Assembly: GCF_024166365.1 (NCBI RefSeq)
Contig: NC_064831.1
Coordinates: forward strand, 48,981,768-49,045,767
DNA from: Elephas maximus indicus
Lineage: Eukaryota; Chordata; Mammalia; Proboscidea; Elephantidae
Length of the DNA stretch: 64,000 nt
Direction: 5' to 3'
Below the pieces are notes generated by a model. It saw only the letters and a program-made list of their open reading frames with translations. It was not told where the DNA came from and searched no databases. A program made the position numbers and the translations under genes. Positions 52,201 to 62,242 of the stretch are shown one piece after another; the stretch's first letter is position 1; each line of letters begins with the position of its first letter.

Positions 52201-55200
52201 AAACACACAGCTAAGGATCACAGGTCTTGACACATGGCTACAGAACATAAAGCTGAAGGTGCCCACGGGGCAGCTTAAGTCTAACACCAGCAGCAGAATG
52301 ATTTCTAGACTAACAGGAAACAAGGAGACTTTTCAAGGGAAGATACAGGACCTCCTTTGTGGGCAACCTTTTCTGTGAGACTTAACCTTAAGTTTCACTC
52401 TGAACGAGGCAAGGCATCTGGATTATACACTCAGTCTTAAAAGTTCTGCTCAGAGTGAACAGCTCCCTGAATGGATCTACTGAACATTTCTACTTATCAG
52501 ACATTAAAACTTATAATGCCATCAGGATCAAATCTGCTTCTAAAAGCTGAGTGAAATGACAAGTATATTGGTGTCAGCTAGAATGTCAACAGATCAAAAA
52601 ATTTTCTAGTCAAACGTACAACACAGCACCAGTGCACAGGGGTGGAGAACAGACACGCAGTAACCTCAGAAAAGAGCTGCTGTCAACTCATGTACTGGCA
52701 CTTTATCAATAGATGACTTTTAAACTAGGCAAGATACCTCTGTTTATTTGAGTTTCTTAAGAGATGAAGAAGCTTTCCTCTGTCCTGGCTCACGGACTCA
52801 GAAAGTCAATGAAGCATCACAAGGGTTATAAAGCAGTTAATATAGGAAAGATTACACTCACCTACATTTATGAATGAAAACAAAAAGACCAGTCTTATGT
52901 CAGTTCTGTACCTTATGCTAGTTAAGGAACTCAGAGGGAAGCTTGCAGACTGTGGTAAGAAGGGAAAAGTGAGGGGGAGACTAAGTGATGCCCAAGATTT
53001 CTCACCCAGTCTGAAAGCCTCAATTTCGTAAAGGAAATAAAACCAAAGTCATCGCTAGAAGACTCATCTGCCAAATAGAACAATTCTCCAATTTCAGCAG
53101 GAAGTTAAATTAAAATGGACCAAGTCTTTAACAGACAGTATCCTACTTATTTGGACTACTGATATTTAACTACTAACAATAAAACATGAGAGATACTAAG
53201 ATCTTAAAAAAAAAAAAACAAAAACCAAAAAACTCCCAGTAATTCTAATCTAACCAATCTAGGCCACATGAAAATGCCACACTGTATCAAGAGTGTATCC
53301 TAAGTAACCCACATTTATTTCTGAAGAGCTGACAATAAATGCCCCCAGACGCCCACCTGTGCCCCACTTCCCCGGTCTGTCATGACTCTGTCCCCTTCTC
53401 TGGCTCCGTAGCCAGGGGCATTACTGCGATTCCCAGGCGGGGCACTGCGCACACTGTGACCTGATACTTCTCTCCCAGAGCGTTCTGGCCTTTCAACTCT
53501 GTTAAACAGAACACAAAAACATACATGACCATAATTTTATTACATTTTTTGTTTTTAGCCCAAATGCATTATAAACCACTAGGTAGGCATTTGGTTAAAC
53601 AATCGGCTGCTAGCTGAAAGGTTGGTGTTTCCAACCCACCCAGAGGCTCCGTGGGAGAAAGACTTGGCAATCTGTTTGTGTAAAGATCACAACCAAGAAA
53701 AACCGATGGAGCAGTTCTACTCTGTCATACATTGAGCTGCTATGAGTCGGAATCGCCTCAACGGCACCTCACAACAATTACCACAGAACTACACAAATAC
53801 CTTGTTTCCCGCTTGTCACTGGCCATGCCTCCATCACCTTTCCAGCTGCTGGGTCTGGGAGGGTTGGGCCCGGATTCCCGAGGATGTCTGGAATGAGCGA
53901 TGTCAGGCCTGTCGTGAATGATCACGGTTCTCCTCTCATCTCGTTCCCCTCTCACTTCTCGCCTGTCTGTTTCTCGAAGTTCATTTCTTGGTGGAGGCTC
54001 ATTTCTTCTGGAATCGCTGAAATTTTTGGGATACCTCTCATAGCCTGGGTCTTCTCTTCGTGCAGCAGGACGTGCTTTTTTCCCTTCACTTTGACCAACA
54101 AAACGTTCTCGCCTGTTGATTATCCAAAACAAAGAAAAGAGTTCTGAAGTATTTACCTGTCCTTATTCTTAACTTAATATGCATAACCCACAGGCTAATG
54201 CCTTCTTAAAAATTAAGGCAAAATCACCAAAAACGCTACAATTATTGATTATAATAATTCTTTTAAATTAAGCTAAATGTTTGGCATACAAGCTGGATTT
54301 TTTAGCACCAAGGGGAAATTACATGGACCCCTCAAGTCACTTTCCACCTGAACAGTGTTTTACTCCACAGCTGAGGCACATCCAAACCTAACAGTCTCCA
54401 CCCACAGACAGCATACTAATACTTGGGCACTGTTCCCGCTCAGTCTTAAAGGTCTAAGCTAAAGCCAACCTGCTTCGCCCTGTTATGGCAGCCTATTTAA
54501 CTCATTTCAAATACTAAATCACATTGCTGTTATCAAAAACAAAACCCAAACAAACATACGCATTTACTTTCAACCTTCAGTTCTGACTTGTACTTCTGAA
54601 TTCAGATTTTAACACAGAACCAACAATATCACCGGCAAGCCTCGTTTATCAAATGTAATAAATTTCAACATATCTACCTTTCAAAAGATGAAGACTGTAC
54701 TGCTGAACTCTCAGGAAATCTGCCCCTCTCTCGGTGGTCGAAGTCATTGAACCTGTTCTGCTGGCGAGAGTAGTCAGACCCATGGCCAAACCGCGCATCT
54801 GTATCTAGAGACAGCTTCTTACTCTCGCTCCAGTAAGGGTCATCGCGCCTTGAAGAGAAATGTTTGTCATTCACATAAACCAGTGTTACAATCAGCAAAC
54901 ATTTACCTGGAGTCATGAATTATTCATTCGTTCCACCTATTTCTCAACAGTCAACTATCATAGAATTTATACTAAGAAAACTAAATAAATTTATTCTTGT
55001 ATTTTAAGGTCTATTAAGAAGGTTTGAAGCAAACAGACAAGAGAATCTATACTTTAGTCTCCCGAAGGTATGACTTCCATTTCTGTACCACCTGCACTAA
55101 GCCTGGGAGAGCTTTCCAAACAGGCCTGTGTTGGGAACTCTTACTGCAGCTTGCTGTGACTATGTATTGCCAGTCATAATGAAAAACCATTTGCCCTTAG

Positions 55201-58200
55201 GGAGGGACTAAGGAAGCTGAGTCTTAGCTTGAAGGGAAGAAACAGCAAGCGTAACTGTCCAAGCAAGCAAGCGAGCGAGCAAGCAAACAAGCAAGCAGCT
55301 ACCTATGATCTACGTCGCGGGGGCGTTTCAAAGAATTCCTTTTCTCTTGTTCATAACGAAGCTGCTGCTGCTGGCGTCTGAGTTCCTCTCGTTCTCGAGC
55401 AATACGTTCAGCCTCCTTACGACGTTCCTTCAGGTAACACAGAAGAACCAACCAATGCAAAATGAAAACACAGAATAAGTATATATGTAACTTTGTTTTA
55501 ATCCTGTCATTAAGAAACCATCAGAGGCAAACACAAGGCAACACAAACCTGGGACAAATAAATTTGACTTCAATAATCTAGGTTATGGCTCTTGTTCTGA
55601 AACATTAAAAACAACAGGGATTGAGTAGTGAGCTGGGAAGTATTTGGTAAGGTCATACTTAGTTTAATCATTTGACCAAATCAAAAACTGAAGTGAACTA
55701 GAAACAGAGTTCCTAAAATGTATGGAGACTAAAGTGCTTTAAAATCCTGGGTGCCGTTCTGCCAAGAGAGGTGTTACTTTCTTCCAACCTCAGGAAATTA
55801 TTGCCCCTGTTGTATGTAAGAGGAGCCCTGGCAGCGCGCAGTGGTTAACTACTCAGCTGCTAACTGAAAGGTCAGCAGTTCAAACCCACCAGCCACTCTG
55901 CAGAAGAAAGGTGTGGGAGTATGCTTCCGTAAAGATTACAGCCTTGGAAACCCTCTGGGACAGTTCTACTTTGTTTTATAGGGTGGCTTTGAGTCAGAAT
56001 CGACTTGATGGCAACAAGTTTTGTTTTTCTTTTTTGGGGTGACGTGTAAGGGAACAGTTAGTATTTCTTTTTGTAAGACTGGGCACTGACAGAGCCTGGA
56101 TTCCTCTGGGTTCATAGACCCATGTTCAGACCATGAGGTTGCCATGATATTGCAGAGCTGGGGTTATCACCGATTAGCTAGAACAAAGTCACTGCTAGCA
56201 TCAGAGGGTTTGAAAAGGTCAGTTATTTAAGATGAAAAGATTTTCTGACTGCACCTGTTCAATACGAATGCGTTCCCTTTCCAAGCGTTCACGTTCCATC
56301 CTCTCTCTCTCTAGTTTCTGCCTTTCAATTTCTAGGCGCTCTCTCTCCCTCTGTAAGCGTTCCCGTTCTTCCCGTTCACGAATTATTCTAATGCGTTCTC
56401 GCTCCCGACGCTCTCTCTCTGCAATCTCTCGTCGTCTAACAAAAATCAGTATTTAGAAATGCTTAAGTTATGCTAGCACTGTGTGAAAGAGAATAGCTGT
56501 TGAACTTCAACTTCTCCTTGAGGACAGCGGTTTTAAACTTCAACTCGATCTAAGTAGCTTTAATGTCACTGACAACAGAACTCAGAGTAGAACCTGGGGC
56601 AGACTCCAATGCCATCGCTTACTTCTCAGACCGCTGACTGACGAGCTGAATTTTACACAATGGTTGCCTCTTAGATGTTTCCTATTTGAATAAAAATCCC
56701 ACTACAACAGCCCATTAATTACTCGGCATTTTCTAAAAAAGGGGATAGTCTATAAATCTATAAGAATTTACAGAATTACAACTTCTATCAACTGTTTTTG
56801 ATAGAAAGATTTCCAATGTTTATTATATACTCTATCTCCTTAAACAAAGTATACTTCTTTTTGATGACCTGGAAATCAATTATAACAAATGCTACGTATA
56901 ACAACATGGTACCCACCCCTTCAGGGCTCTTCTGGAGCATTCACCAGCCCTTAGTAGATGGCTGGCTCAGTAACATGCCTTTTGGAGTCAGGACATAGCT
57001 CGATTGTTTGCTGAATAAAGTTACTGTGTTAGACTTCTGATGCTGTTTCTGTCTCTTCCTCTAAGGCAGGCAGTGCTGACCCCCATGGAAATCTGAGATC
57101 TATTTTTAATTATCACAATGATTGTGGGGCTGTTAACTAACATTTAGTGAGTGTGGATCAAGGATTCTAAATACACATGGAATAGTCAGGATAGTCCTGC
57201 ATAAGAAAAAACTGTCCCAAATGTCACATACTTTTTTGTCTACAAAAAAAATGTCATAATGGTCATCCATGTCATTAAAAAAAAAAAGTTTAAAAATAGC
57301 CTAGAACTTAACTCCATTTTCATAAATGCTAGGTCTGTTTGTTCATGTAACGGTTTTAATACACATTAAATTTTCCAGGAATGAAAACCTACATTATACT
57401 TTCTTGAGAACTTTACTACCAAGAGTTGTTCACCACTTCATAGATCATGTCACAATGGCAAGATCACTCCTGGTATTTACTCAACAATACAACACACCAG
57501 TATCAGTCTTGTATTTGTGGCTGTCCCATTCTCGGTGATTCTAAATATGGGTGCAAACATCTGACCACTTCACTGGATCTTCTAGAGACACAAGCCTAAA
57601 CATTATCTGGAAAAATATATTTTAATATAAGCAGCATTTATTTCTTCTTTGTATTATAATTAAGGCATTAGAACGATCTTTTGGGAAGTGTCTGTAGAGG
57701 TAGGTTATATTATTTGTCAACTTCAACTTAGTATCAGGATAGTAAAAAGGGTGTTCTACCATTTTTACATAAAAAGGTGCTGGCGTCTTAGGTTAGGCTT
57801 GAGAATCGCTATCCTACCAACTCCTCTCTCTCCCCTTCCTCCAGACTTGCTGTCAACTACATAAAGAGGAGGCTGAGCTTGCTGGGACTTCACCCAAAGA
57901 CGTGGGTTCCATGTGTGCGCAGACTACTTCCTTCTAGTACAGCACATGGCACCTGTAGTTTTAAATAAAACTTAAAGAAGTTGCGAACAGTATCTCGGGT
58001 AGTTCCTAGTGCTGTGTCAGTACAGTAAATACATGAAATCTCCTGATATGCAACCTCTAGACAAGTAAGATAAACTAATATTTGGAAGTTTATATTATAA
58101 ACCACATCCATGAAAATACTTTAAGTGGCATCAAAAAATGAGATATATGAAGGTCAACTGGCACTCACGATGAACCGTTGCAATATCTCCACTAAAAATA

Positions 58201-61200
58201 AGAATGTTTTGATTTGAACTTGTTTCAAAGAGAAACCTTGTACAGGAATACAGCCTGTACACAGGAAGACCCACAGGGCAGATCTCGCTTCATTTGGGCT
58301 CTCTTTCAAAGGAGAATAAATTTTTGCCGAAGTGTTAAAATTTCAACACAGTATCTGAACACTGTAACTACTTTGGGGCTGCCTTATCACAAAACCCCTG
58401 CTTCCTTTAAAGGGATGTTTATGGCAGCAGCTCTGGGTGAAGTAGAAGACAGAGCGCTGGACTTGCAGTTGAAGACTTGGCTCAAGGCCCAGACCCTGCC
58501 ACGCTGCAGCCATGTGGTAGCGAAAAAGTCACTGAGCCTCTCCAGGCCTCAGTTTTTAAAAATTATATTATAGGTATTACTATCTTTACAAAACTGTTGA
58601 AGTGGAGAAGACAGATGGAAAAGTACTGTATAAGCTATAAAATGCTGTGCAAACTTATGTACCTATATGTAAACATAAATAGATTCTTTTCCTACCTTCG
58701 AAGTTCCATTGCCCGTCGTAGTCTTTCAAAACGAACTAAATGTTCTCTCAACCTTTGTTCCTTCATCTTTTCAAAAGGCAAGATTTCTTTCCTTCTGTAG
58801 TCTTTGTCCCTTTTTTTATCAAGGGAAGCTCTCTCCTTTTCCTTGCTCCTTCCATGAATCTATAGAAAAAATATATATACTAGACTAGAAATTAAAACAA
58901 TTTTGAGTTTTCCATTAAAAGTTCAGCTTTATTTTTGTTTTTCGAAGTGCTAAACTGTCTAGTAACATTTCCTCTCGTCTTAGATTTTCTAGCACGGAAG
59001 AATGCAAAGATGGTTTCAAAGATTCTGAATCATCTTCTTCTGGAAGGAGGCAGAATACGGACCATCCCCCTCGAGAAACTTACTTTCTCATGTCTTCTTC
59101 TTGATGATCTAGAATGATCTCCTTTAGTTTGGTCTAATATTACCATATGTCCTGGACTCTTTGAACCTAAGAGACAAAAACATTTTAGATAAACAAAAGC
59201 CTGAAAAATGTGTCATCAAAAAAGAAAATAAATAGAATGTAAAAACGCTGAATTTTTTAACGAGTCAGATAGTCACAAACCAGTAAGTAAAAAAAAAAAA
59301 AAAAAAACCCATGAGAACTTATATGCAAAGAGTTTTTTAAAAATAGTTCAACCTGCTAACACAAATACTTTCAATGATACCAAAAGATCTTACCTCCCTT
59401 ACATAGCTATGAAATCAAGGAAGATTTTTAGTCAGTCAAAATTTGCTGGTAAAACAAGAGCTTAGCTGGGGAACACAGGTTAAATATGATGTCTCTCAGG
59501 GGGCCTACTTTTCCAGCACAGTGACACCCGACAACGTTTAACAGTAAGCGGGAGGAGCATCTCAGGATTTCCCTTCCACTATAAAACTTACGCAGTAAAA
59601 TGCATTAGAAAAGGATTGAAAAGATACATGGCATACTTATTCGCTTCTTTTCTTCACTTTTTTTCACAGATTCTGAAGTCTGGCCACTTGATCCACTGTC
59701 ATTCTTCTCGTCTTTACCTTCTGTTTTCTTAGTATCCTTGTTCTCTTTTTTTTCAGATTTCTCAGATGACCTTTTATCTTCTTTTTTGACAGAGGCTTGT
59801 GTCCTAACCATACCACCCCACACAAGAAAACAACAGAATGAGAACTCCCTCATCAATGTACTTAAAAAGCCTTAATTTATTTATCAGAAAGGAAGACCTT
59901 ACTTGCTGCTTCTCTCGCTCATATTTGTTTTGTCCCCAGAACTTCTTGAACTACTCTTTTCATCATTTTCTTTCTTTAATTCTTTCTTAGAAGGATCACC
60001 TTTAACCTGAAAGGTATAAGCCAGAAAAAACTCCTCAAGTTTTAAAGTTAATTTTTTATGATTATAGAAAGTATGATGATGGCAGAAAATCTTAAAACCC
60101 TCCCTTTTATAAACAGTTAAGCAAGCTGACCTTTTCCACAGAAATCAGTTGCCCATGCAGTTCAGTGCGATGAAGGTGTGCAATACACCTGGACACTTCC
60201 GTGCCAGATGACATGGTTACGATACCGTAGCATTTTGCCCCAGGACTTCGCGCGTTTGTAACTACCTTTGCACTCAGAACCTGTACGATGAGATTTTACA
60301 GAGTTTTGTAATTTTATATCTACACACACTTCTAAATAGATGTAACTTTACAACTAAGACTATGCAAATTAAAGAATATGCCCAGGATATAGAAATTGAG
60401 GATAAAGGACAAATTCATATTCTTGTGATCACCACTTAACTTGCCCATAAATACTTACTAAATATTCAGGAAGAACAATGTAAAATGTTCAAGAAACAAT
60501 TTAATCAACTTTTTGTTCTTTTTCGAGTATGTGGTCAAAAGACAATTTGCCACATCAGTGAAGTAATGGTACATTAACGAAAGCAAAGGAATAGTCTTCT
60601 CACTTGTTTGTGGACCAACGTTTCCCTACTACAGGCCCACCCCAAATCTCCAAATGGAGAAATAAGGATTGGTTTCTCGGTTGCTTACAGATGTGACAAG
60701 GCTCTTTATAAGAAAGTTTAAAGAAGAGTAAAGAACCAGCTACATATAAAAAGCAGCCTTAAAAAGACACCCTAAAACTTGAGAGCATACACCGTCTTAA
60801 AAATGACCAATATTTTACCCCCACCACATGGGTGGTTGAGAGAGCGCAGGGATGGGTAAGTGTGGGAAGAAAAGTGAGAGAGAACAATCTGGTGATCCAC
60901 AAAGAAGAGCACAGAGACAGTGCCAGGAAGAGACAGACAGACAGACACAGACAGTCATCTGTGAAGGTTCAACAGTGTGGGGCTGGAAACCACAGGCTCT
61001 CACCTAAGCCACTGGAGGACCAACATGCTCCACGGCACTGACACTTTAAGCCCAAAGCTTTGTCACCAAGTGGAAAGTATCTTGATTGACTTTTAATCTC
61101 AATAAACACTAACATTAAAATACTGCATCTGCATCTCTAACGACACAGGATTGAAAACCGAAGAAACACTAGGCTACCACCAGCCATGAGCCTGTAACTC

Positions 61201-62242
61201 TCACTGTCCTGTCTCTGATTCCACAGGGAGCACCTAATGCTCACTGCCCCACAGGGTCTCCAAGGAGCGGCTGGTGGATTCCAACTGCTGACCTTTTGGT
61301 TAGCAGCCGAGCTCTTTACCGCTGTGCCACCATGGCTCCAAGTAAAGAAAAACAAACAAAAACAACCTCCTAAACACAACAAGAAAAACTTTTGTTAATG
61401 CTTATTTACCAATACCGATTGTTAATTTAATAAACATTTGAAAGCCTATTGCATGCACACAAAGCTGTAGTAGAAAATGTCCCTACCATCAAAAAAGCAG
61501 ACTAATATGATATACATTAAAAACTAAAATGCAAGCAGAAAGCAGTGAGTGCCCGAAGGGATACAGATCAATTGGAATTCAATCCCACAGTGATTAATAT
61601 TCTCTGACCACTTCTTCTCTTCCTTTCAGGGTCTCCTTAAGTGTCAGAGAAGCTTTTCCTGATGAACCAGCCACGGGAAAGCCTCCCTTTTATCTCTCTT
61701 AGCACCCAGGTCTTCCTTCATGGCACTTCACAGCACATATCAAAGGTCTACCTGGATTTCCCAGGCTGACCAAATCAGCCTCAGCAGTGTGCCAGACCCC
61801 AAACTAGGGGCTGGAAAAAATCAAGACGAATGTGATGAACGAGACTCAGTCCTTGCCTTAAAAGGGCTCAAAATATAAGCTTTGAATTACAAAAGGTCCT
61901 CAGGGCTCAGAATGAGATTAGATGATGAAACTCACCATTACCAGAGATCAATGCTTATGCCTATTAACAATCCTATGAGAAATAAGCAGTCAGAAGATAT
62001 TTATACAAAATCTTTTTAAATACAATTTCTCTGAAATATCATTATAAGACTCAGGTATTCAAAAATATATAGACATCCTTGTTTAAAATGCAGATATCAG
62101 AAAGACAGGTAAAAAGAACATACCTTTCCATACTTGCCAAAGAGGTTCTTCAAATCAGCTGCTTTGGTATTAGAAGAAAGTCCACTAACCCAGATATTTT
62201 TTGTTGAGCTTCCACTGCTACCGCTAGTACTACTTGAACTTC
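49148..62242 (-). CDS. SLTM: SLTM, RRM to C-terminus, thirteen coding exons (gene-level entry)
   Basis: SLTM (SAFB-like transcription modulator, also called MET) is a nuclear RNA-binding protein of the SAFB family, reported as a general inhibitor of transcription. The thirteen exons join in phase into about 661 residues plus stop, against about 1034 in human, so the SAP-domain N-terminus lies beyond 64000. In order: a Ser/Gly linker, an RRM split over two exons (NIWVSGLS as RNP2-like, KCYGIVTM as RNP1-like), and a K/E/S-rich acidic-basic stretch. Then a long R/E-rich helical region (about 58.86-55.30 kb), an R/G/D-rich tail, and the end [12 protein letters not shown]. All introns are GT-AG. 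Convergent with MINDY2, as in human. Confidence is very high. Confidence 0.97.
49320..49850 (-). mobile_element. MIR, interrupted by an RTE-derived SINE
   Basis: Left: catagttctatgacataggt and a second, similar block ctgtgaggtaggtactattc. Right: aaccccactttactgacaag, gaaactgagacccagaggtt. The similar runs aaccacacttccttactg and aaccccactttactg flank the SINE and look like its target duplication. Confidence 0.65.
49475..49761 (-). mobile_element. tRNA-Gly-headed, RTE-derived SINE
   Basis: On the minus strand: head gaggtggcttagcggtaaaa with A-box (tggcttagcgg) and B-box-like ggtgcaattcc, closest to tRNA-Gly. Then a body matching the RTE 5' UTR (agactagacagactaggagg, ctggtgaaaactcttacgaa), then an RTE-type tail (ggggtcactgtgagtcaggg). 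Its head differs from the common SINE of this window. Confidence 0.7.
49893..50075 (-). mobile_element. MER5A-like DNA transposon
   Basis: ccagtgtggtccccagatca, cacctgggaacttgttagaa, atgcaaattctcagccccca, gggtggggccctgagcaatc. Confidence 0.8.
50076..51152. other. SLTM intron, short tandem repeat only
   Basis: Two 25-bp copies of gagtgactttgaatttatgg at about 50454-50503; otherwise unassigned. Confidence 0.55.
51153..51313 (-). CDS. SLTM: SLTM exon: [13 protein letters not shown] segment
   Basis: 161 nt; acceptor tttaattcttcag, donor gtaagc. It reads [20 protein letters not shown], then [20 protein letters not shown] and ends VISQHA plus two bases of Ser. Confidence 0.96.
51723..52135 (+). 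mobile_element. Afrotherian SINE (long type), outer, split by another
   Basis: Head cgaaacggttacgtgcttgg, middle caggaggaaggcctggtgac, resuming after the insert with ttacagcccagaaaaccctg and ending with an RTE-like tail gactgcacccaacagtgaca. Confidence 0.9.
51843..52032 (-). mobile_element. Afrotherian SINE (long type), nested
   Basis: Inserted head-to-head in the outer SINE, with duplicated target tgcaaagatta (51832-51842) / tgtaaagatta (52033-52043). Long-type middle block ctgtaatctttacagacaca is visible. Confidence 0.92.
52136..53356. other. SLTM intron, no recognised element
   Basis: Unassigned apart from an A-run at 53207-53218. Confidence 0.5.
53357..53498 (-). CDS. SLTM: SLTM exon: [15 protein letters not shown] segment
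   Basis: 142 nt; acceptor ctgtttaacag, donor gtgggc. It completes an Arg codon, reads [20 protein letters not shown], then [20 protein letters not shown] and ends RGSGAQ. Confidence 0.96.
53580..53778 (+). mobile_element. Afrotherian SINE (long type) filling a short SLTM intron
   Basis: tagctgaaaggttggtgttt, gtgggagaaagacttggcaa, ctatgagtcggaatcgcctc, then the RTE-like end aacggcacctcacaacaa. It occupies about two thirds of the 302-bp intron and ends 22 bp from the SLTM donor. Confidence 0.9.
53801..54112 (-). CDS. SLTM: SLTM exon: R/E/D-rich segment
   Basis: 312 nt, the largest coding exon seen; acceptor gataatcaacag, donor gtattt. It reads [20 protein letters not shown], passes [20 protein letters not shown] and [20 protein letters not shown], and ends MASDKRET plus two bases. 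Its downstream intron is short and mostly a SINE. Confidence 0.96.
54113..54677. other. SLTM intron, no recognised element
   Basis: Unassigned. Confidence 0.5.
54678..54848 (-). CDS. SLTM: SLTM exon: [11 protein letters not shown] segment
   Basis: 171 nt; acceptor tctcttcaag, donor gtagat. It completes an Arg codon, reads [20 protein letters not shown], then [20 protein letters not shown] and ends [10 protein letters not shown] plus two bases. Confidence 0.96.
54849..55302. other. SLTM intron with CAAG microsatellite
   Basis: Unassigned apart from the microsatellite at its right edge. Confidence 0.5.
55258..55297. repeat. (CAAG)n microsatellite next to an SLTM splice donor
   Basis: About ten tetranucleotide units with CGAG variants. 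On the transcript strand it is a CTTG/CTCG run that begins within about 6 nt of the donor GT of the exon ending at 55303. Confidence 0.92.
55303..55427 (-). CDS. SLTM: SLTM exon: end of R/E helix, poly-Q pocket
   Basis: 125 nt; acceptor ttacctgaag, donor gtagct. It reads [14 protein letters not shown], then [20 protein letters not shown] and RPRDVDH plus two bases. A CTTG-type microsatellite begins just after the donor in the intron. Confidence 0.95.
55428..55825. other. SLTM intron, no recognised element
   Basis: Unassigned. Confidence 0.5.
55826..56025 (+). mobile_element. Afrotherian SINE (long type)
   Basis: gaggagccctggcagcgcgc, middle ggtgtgggagtatgcttccg, tail gagtcagaatcgacttgatg and a T-rich end. 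Confidence 0.93.
56255..56435 (-). CDS. SLTM: SLTM exon: R/E repeat region
   Basis: 181 nt; acceptor ttttgttag, donor gtgcag. Almost only Arg, Glu, Ile and Leu: [19 protein letters not shown] and on to [14 protein letters not shown]. The coding strand is purine-dominated, so other frames on both strands also look open; those are shadows. Confidence 0.96.
56436..58435. other. SLTM intron, no recognised element
   Basis: About 2 kb of AT-rich sequence without splice-flanked open blocks or clear repeats. Confidence 0.5.
58440..58680 (+). mobile_element. MIR
   Basis: agacagagcgctggacttgc, cccagaccctgccacgctgc, ctctccaggcctcagttttt, gctataaaatgctgtgcaaa; in order with the MIR core. Confidence 0.7.
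58696..58859 (-). CDS. SLTM: SLTM exon: start of R/E-rich helix
   Basis: 164 nt; acceptor ttctatag, donor gtagga. It reads [20 protein letters not shown], then [20 protein letters not shown] and ends RRAMELR with a split Arg codon. Charged, coiled-coil-like. Confidence 0.96.
59084..59166 (-). CDS. SLTM: SLTM exon: [12 protein letters not shown] segment
   Basis: 83 nt; acceptor gtctcttag, donor gtaagt. It completes a Ser codon, then [20 protein letters not shown] to RRRHEK. This block is also conserved in SAFB relatives. Confidence 0.95.
59167..59636. other. SLTM intron, A-run
   Basis: An A-run at 59289-59307; otherwise unassigned. Confidence 0.5.
59637..59803 (-). CDS. SLTM: SLTM exon: K/E/D-rich segment
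   Basis: 167 nt; acceptor atggttag, donor gtatgc. It enters with the last base of the Lys codon, reads [20 protein letters not shown], continues through [19 protein letters not shown] and ends with one base of a Ser codon. Confidence 0.95.
59903..60006 (-). CDS. SLTM: SLTM exon: K/E/S-rich segment after RRM
   Basis: 104 nt; acceptor acctttcag, donor gtaagg. It begins [20 protein letters not shown] and ends NMSERSS plus two bases. Low-complexity charged linker. Confidence 0.95.
60131..60280 (-). CDS. SLTM: SLTM exon: second half of RRM
   Basis: 150 nt, 50 codons, phase 0 on both sides; acceptor tcgtacag, donor gtcagc. It reads [19 protein letters not shown], then [20 protein letters not shown] and ends [15 protein letters not shown] is the RNP1-like strand. 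CpG content is high for this region, as expected for a conserved exon. Confidence 0.96.
60281..61129. other. SLTM intron, ACAG simple repeat
   Basis: Short (AGAC)n at 60932-60954; otherwise unassigned. Confidence 0.5.
61130..61340 (-). mobile_element. Afrotherian SINE, partly degraded
   Basis: Clear part from about 61240: tgccccacagggtctccaag, ggattccaactgctgacctt, gctgtgccaccatggctcc. The tail side is diverged. Confidence 0.8.
61341..61559. other. SLTM intron, no recognised element
   Basis: Unassigned. Confidence 0.45.
61560..61875. mobile_element. L2 LINE fragments
   Basis: Sense L2-like words gaagcttttcctgatgaacc and tcatggcacttcacagcaca (61560-61755), then an antisense-like piece cagtgtgccagaccccaaac. 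Confidence 0.5.
62124..62242 (-). CDS. SLTM: SLTM exon: Ser/Gly linker and first half of RRM
   Basis: 119 nt; acceptor ctgttctag, donor gtatgt. It enters with two bases of a split codon, then a Ser/Gly/Thr-rich linker, [19 protein letters not shown] (RNP2-like strand and first helix) and LFGKYGK. Ends on a whole codon. Confidence 0.96.

Noticed and set aside
53884-54147. 87-codon plus-strand open frame
   Set aside because: Antisense shadow of the SLTM exon at 53801-54112, whose minus-strand reading joins in phase to its neighbours.
56232-56456. Ser/Arg-rich plus-strand open frame
   Set aside because: Antisense shadow of the R/E-repeat exon of SLTM; SR-like composition is the complement of RE codons.
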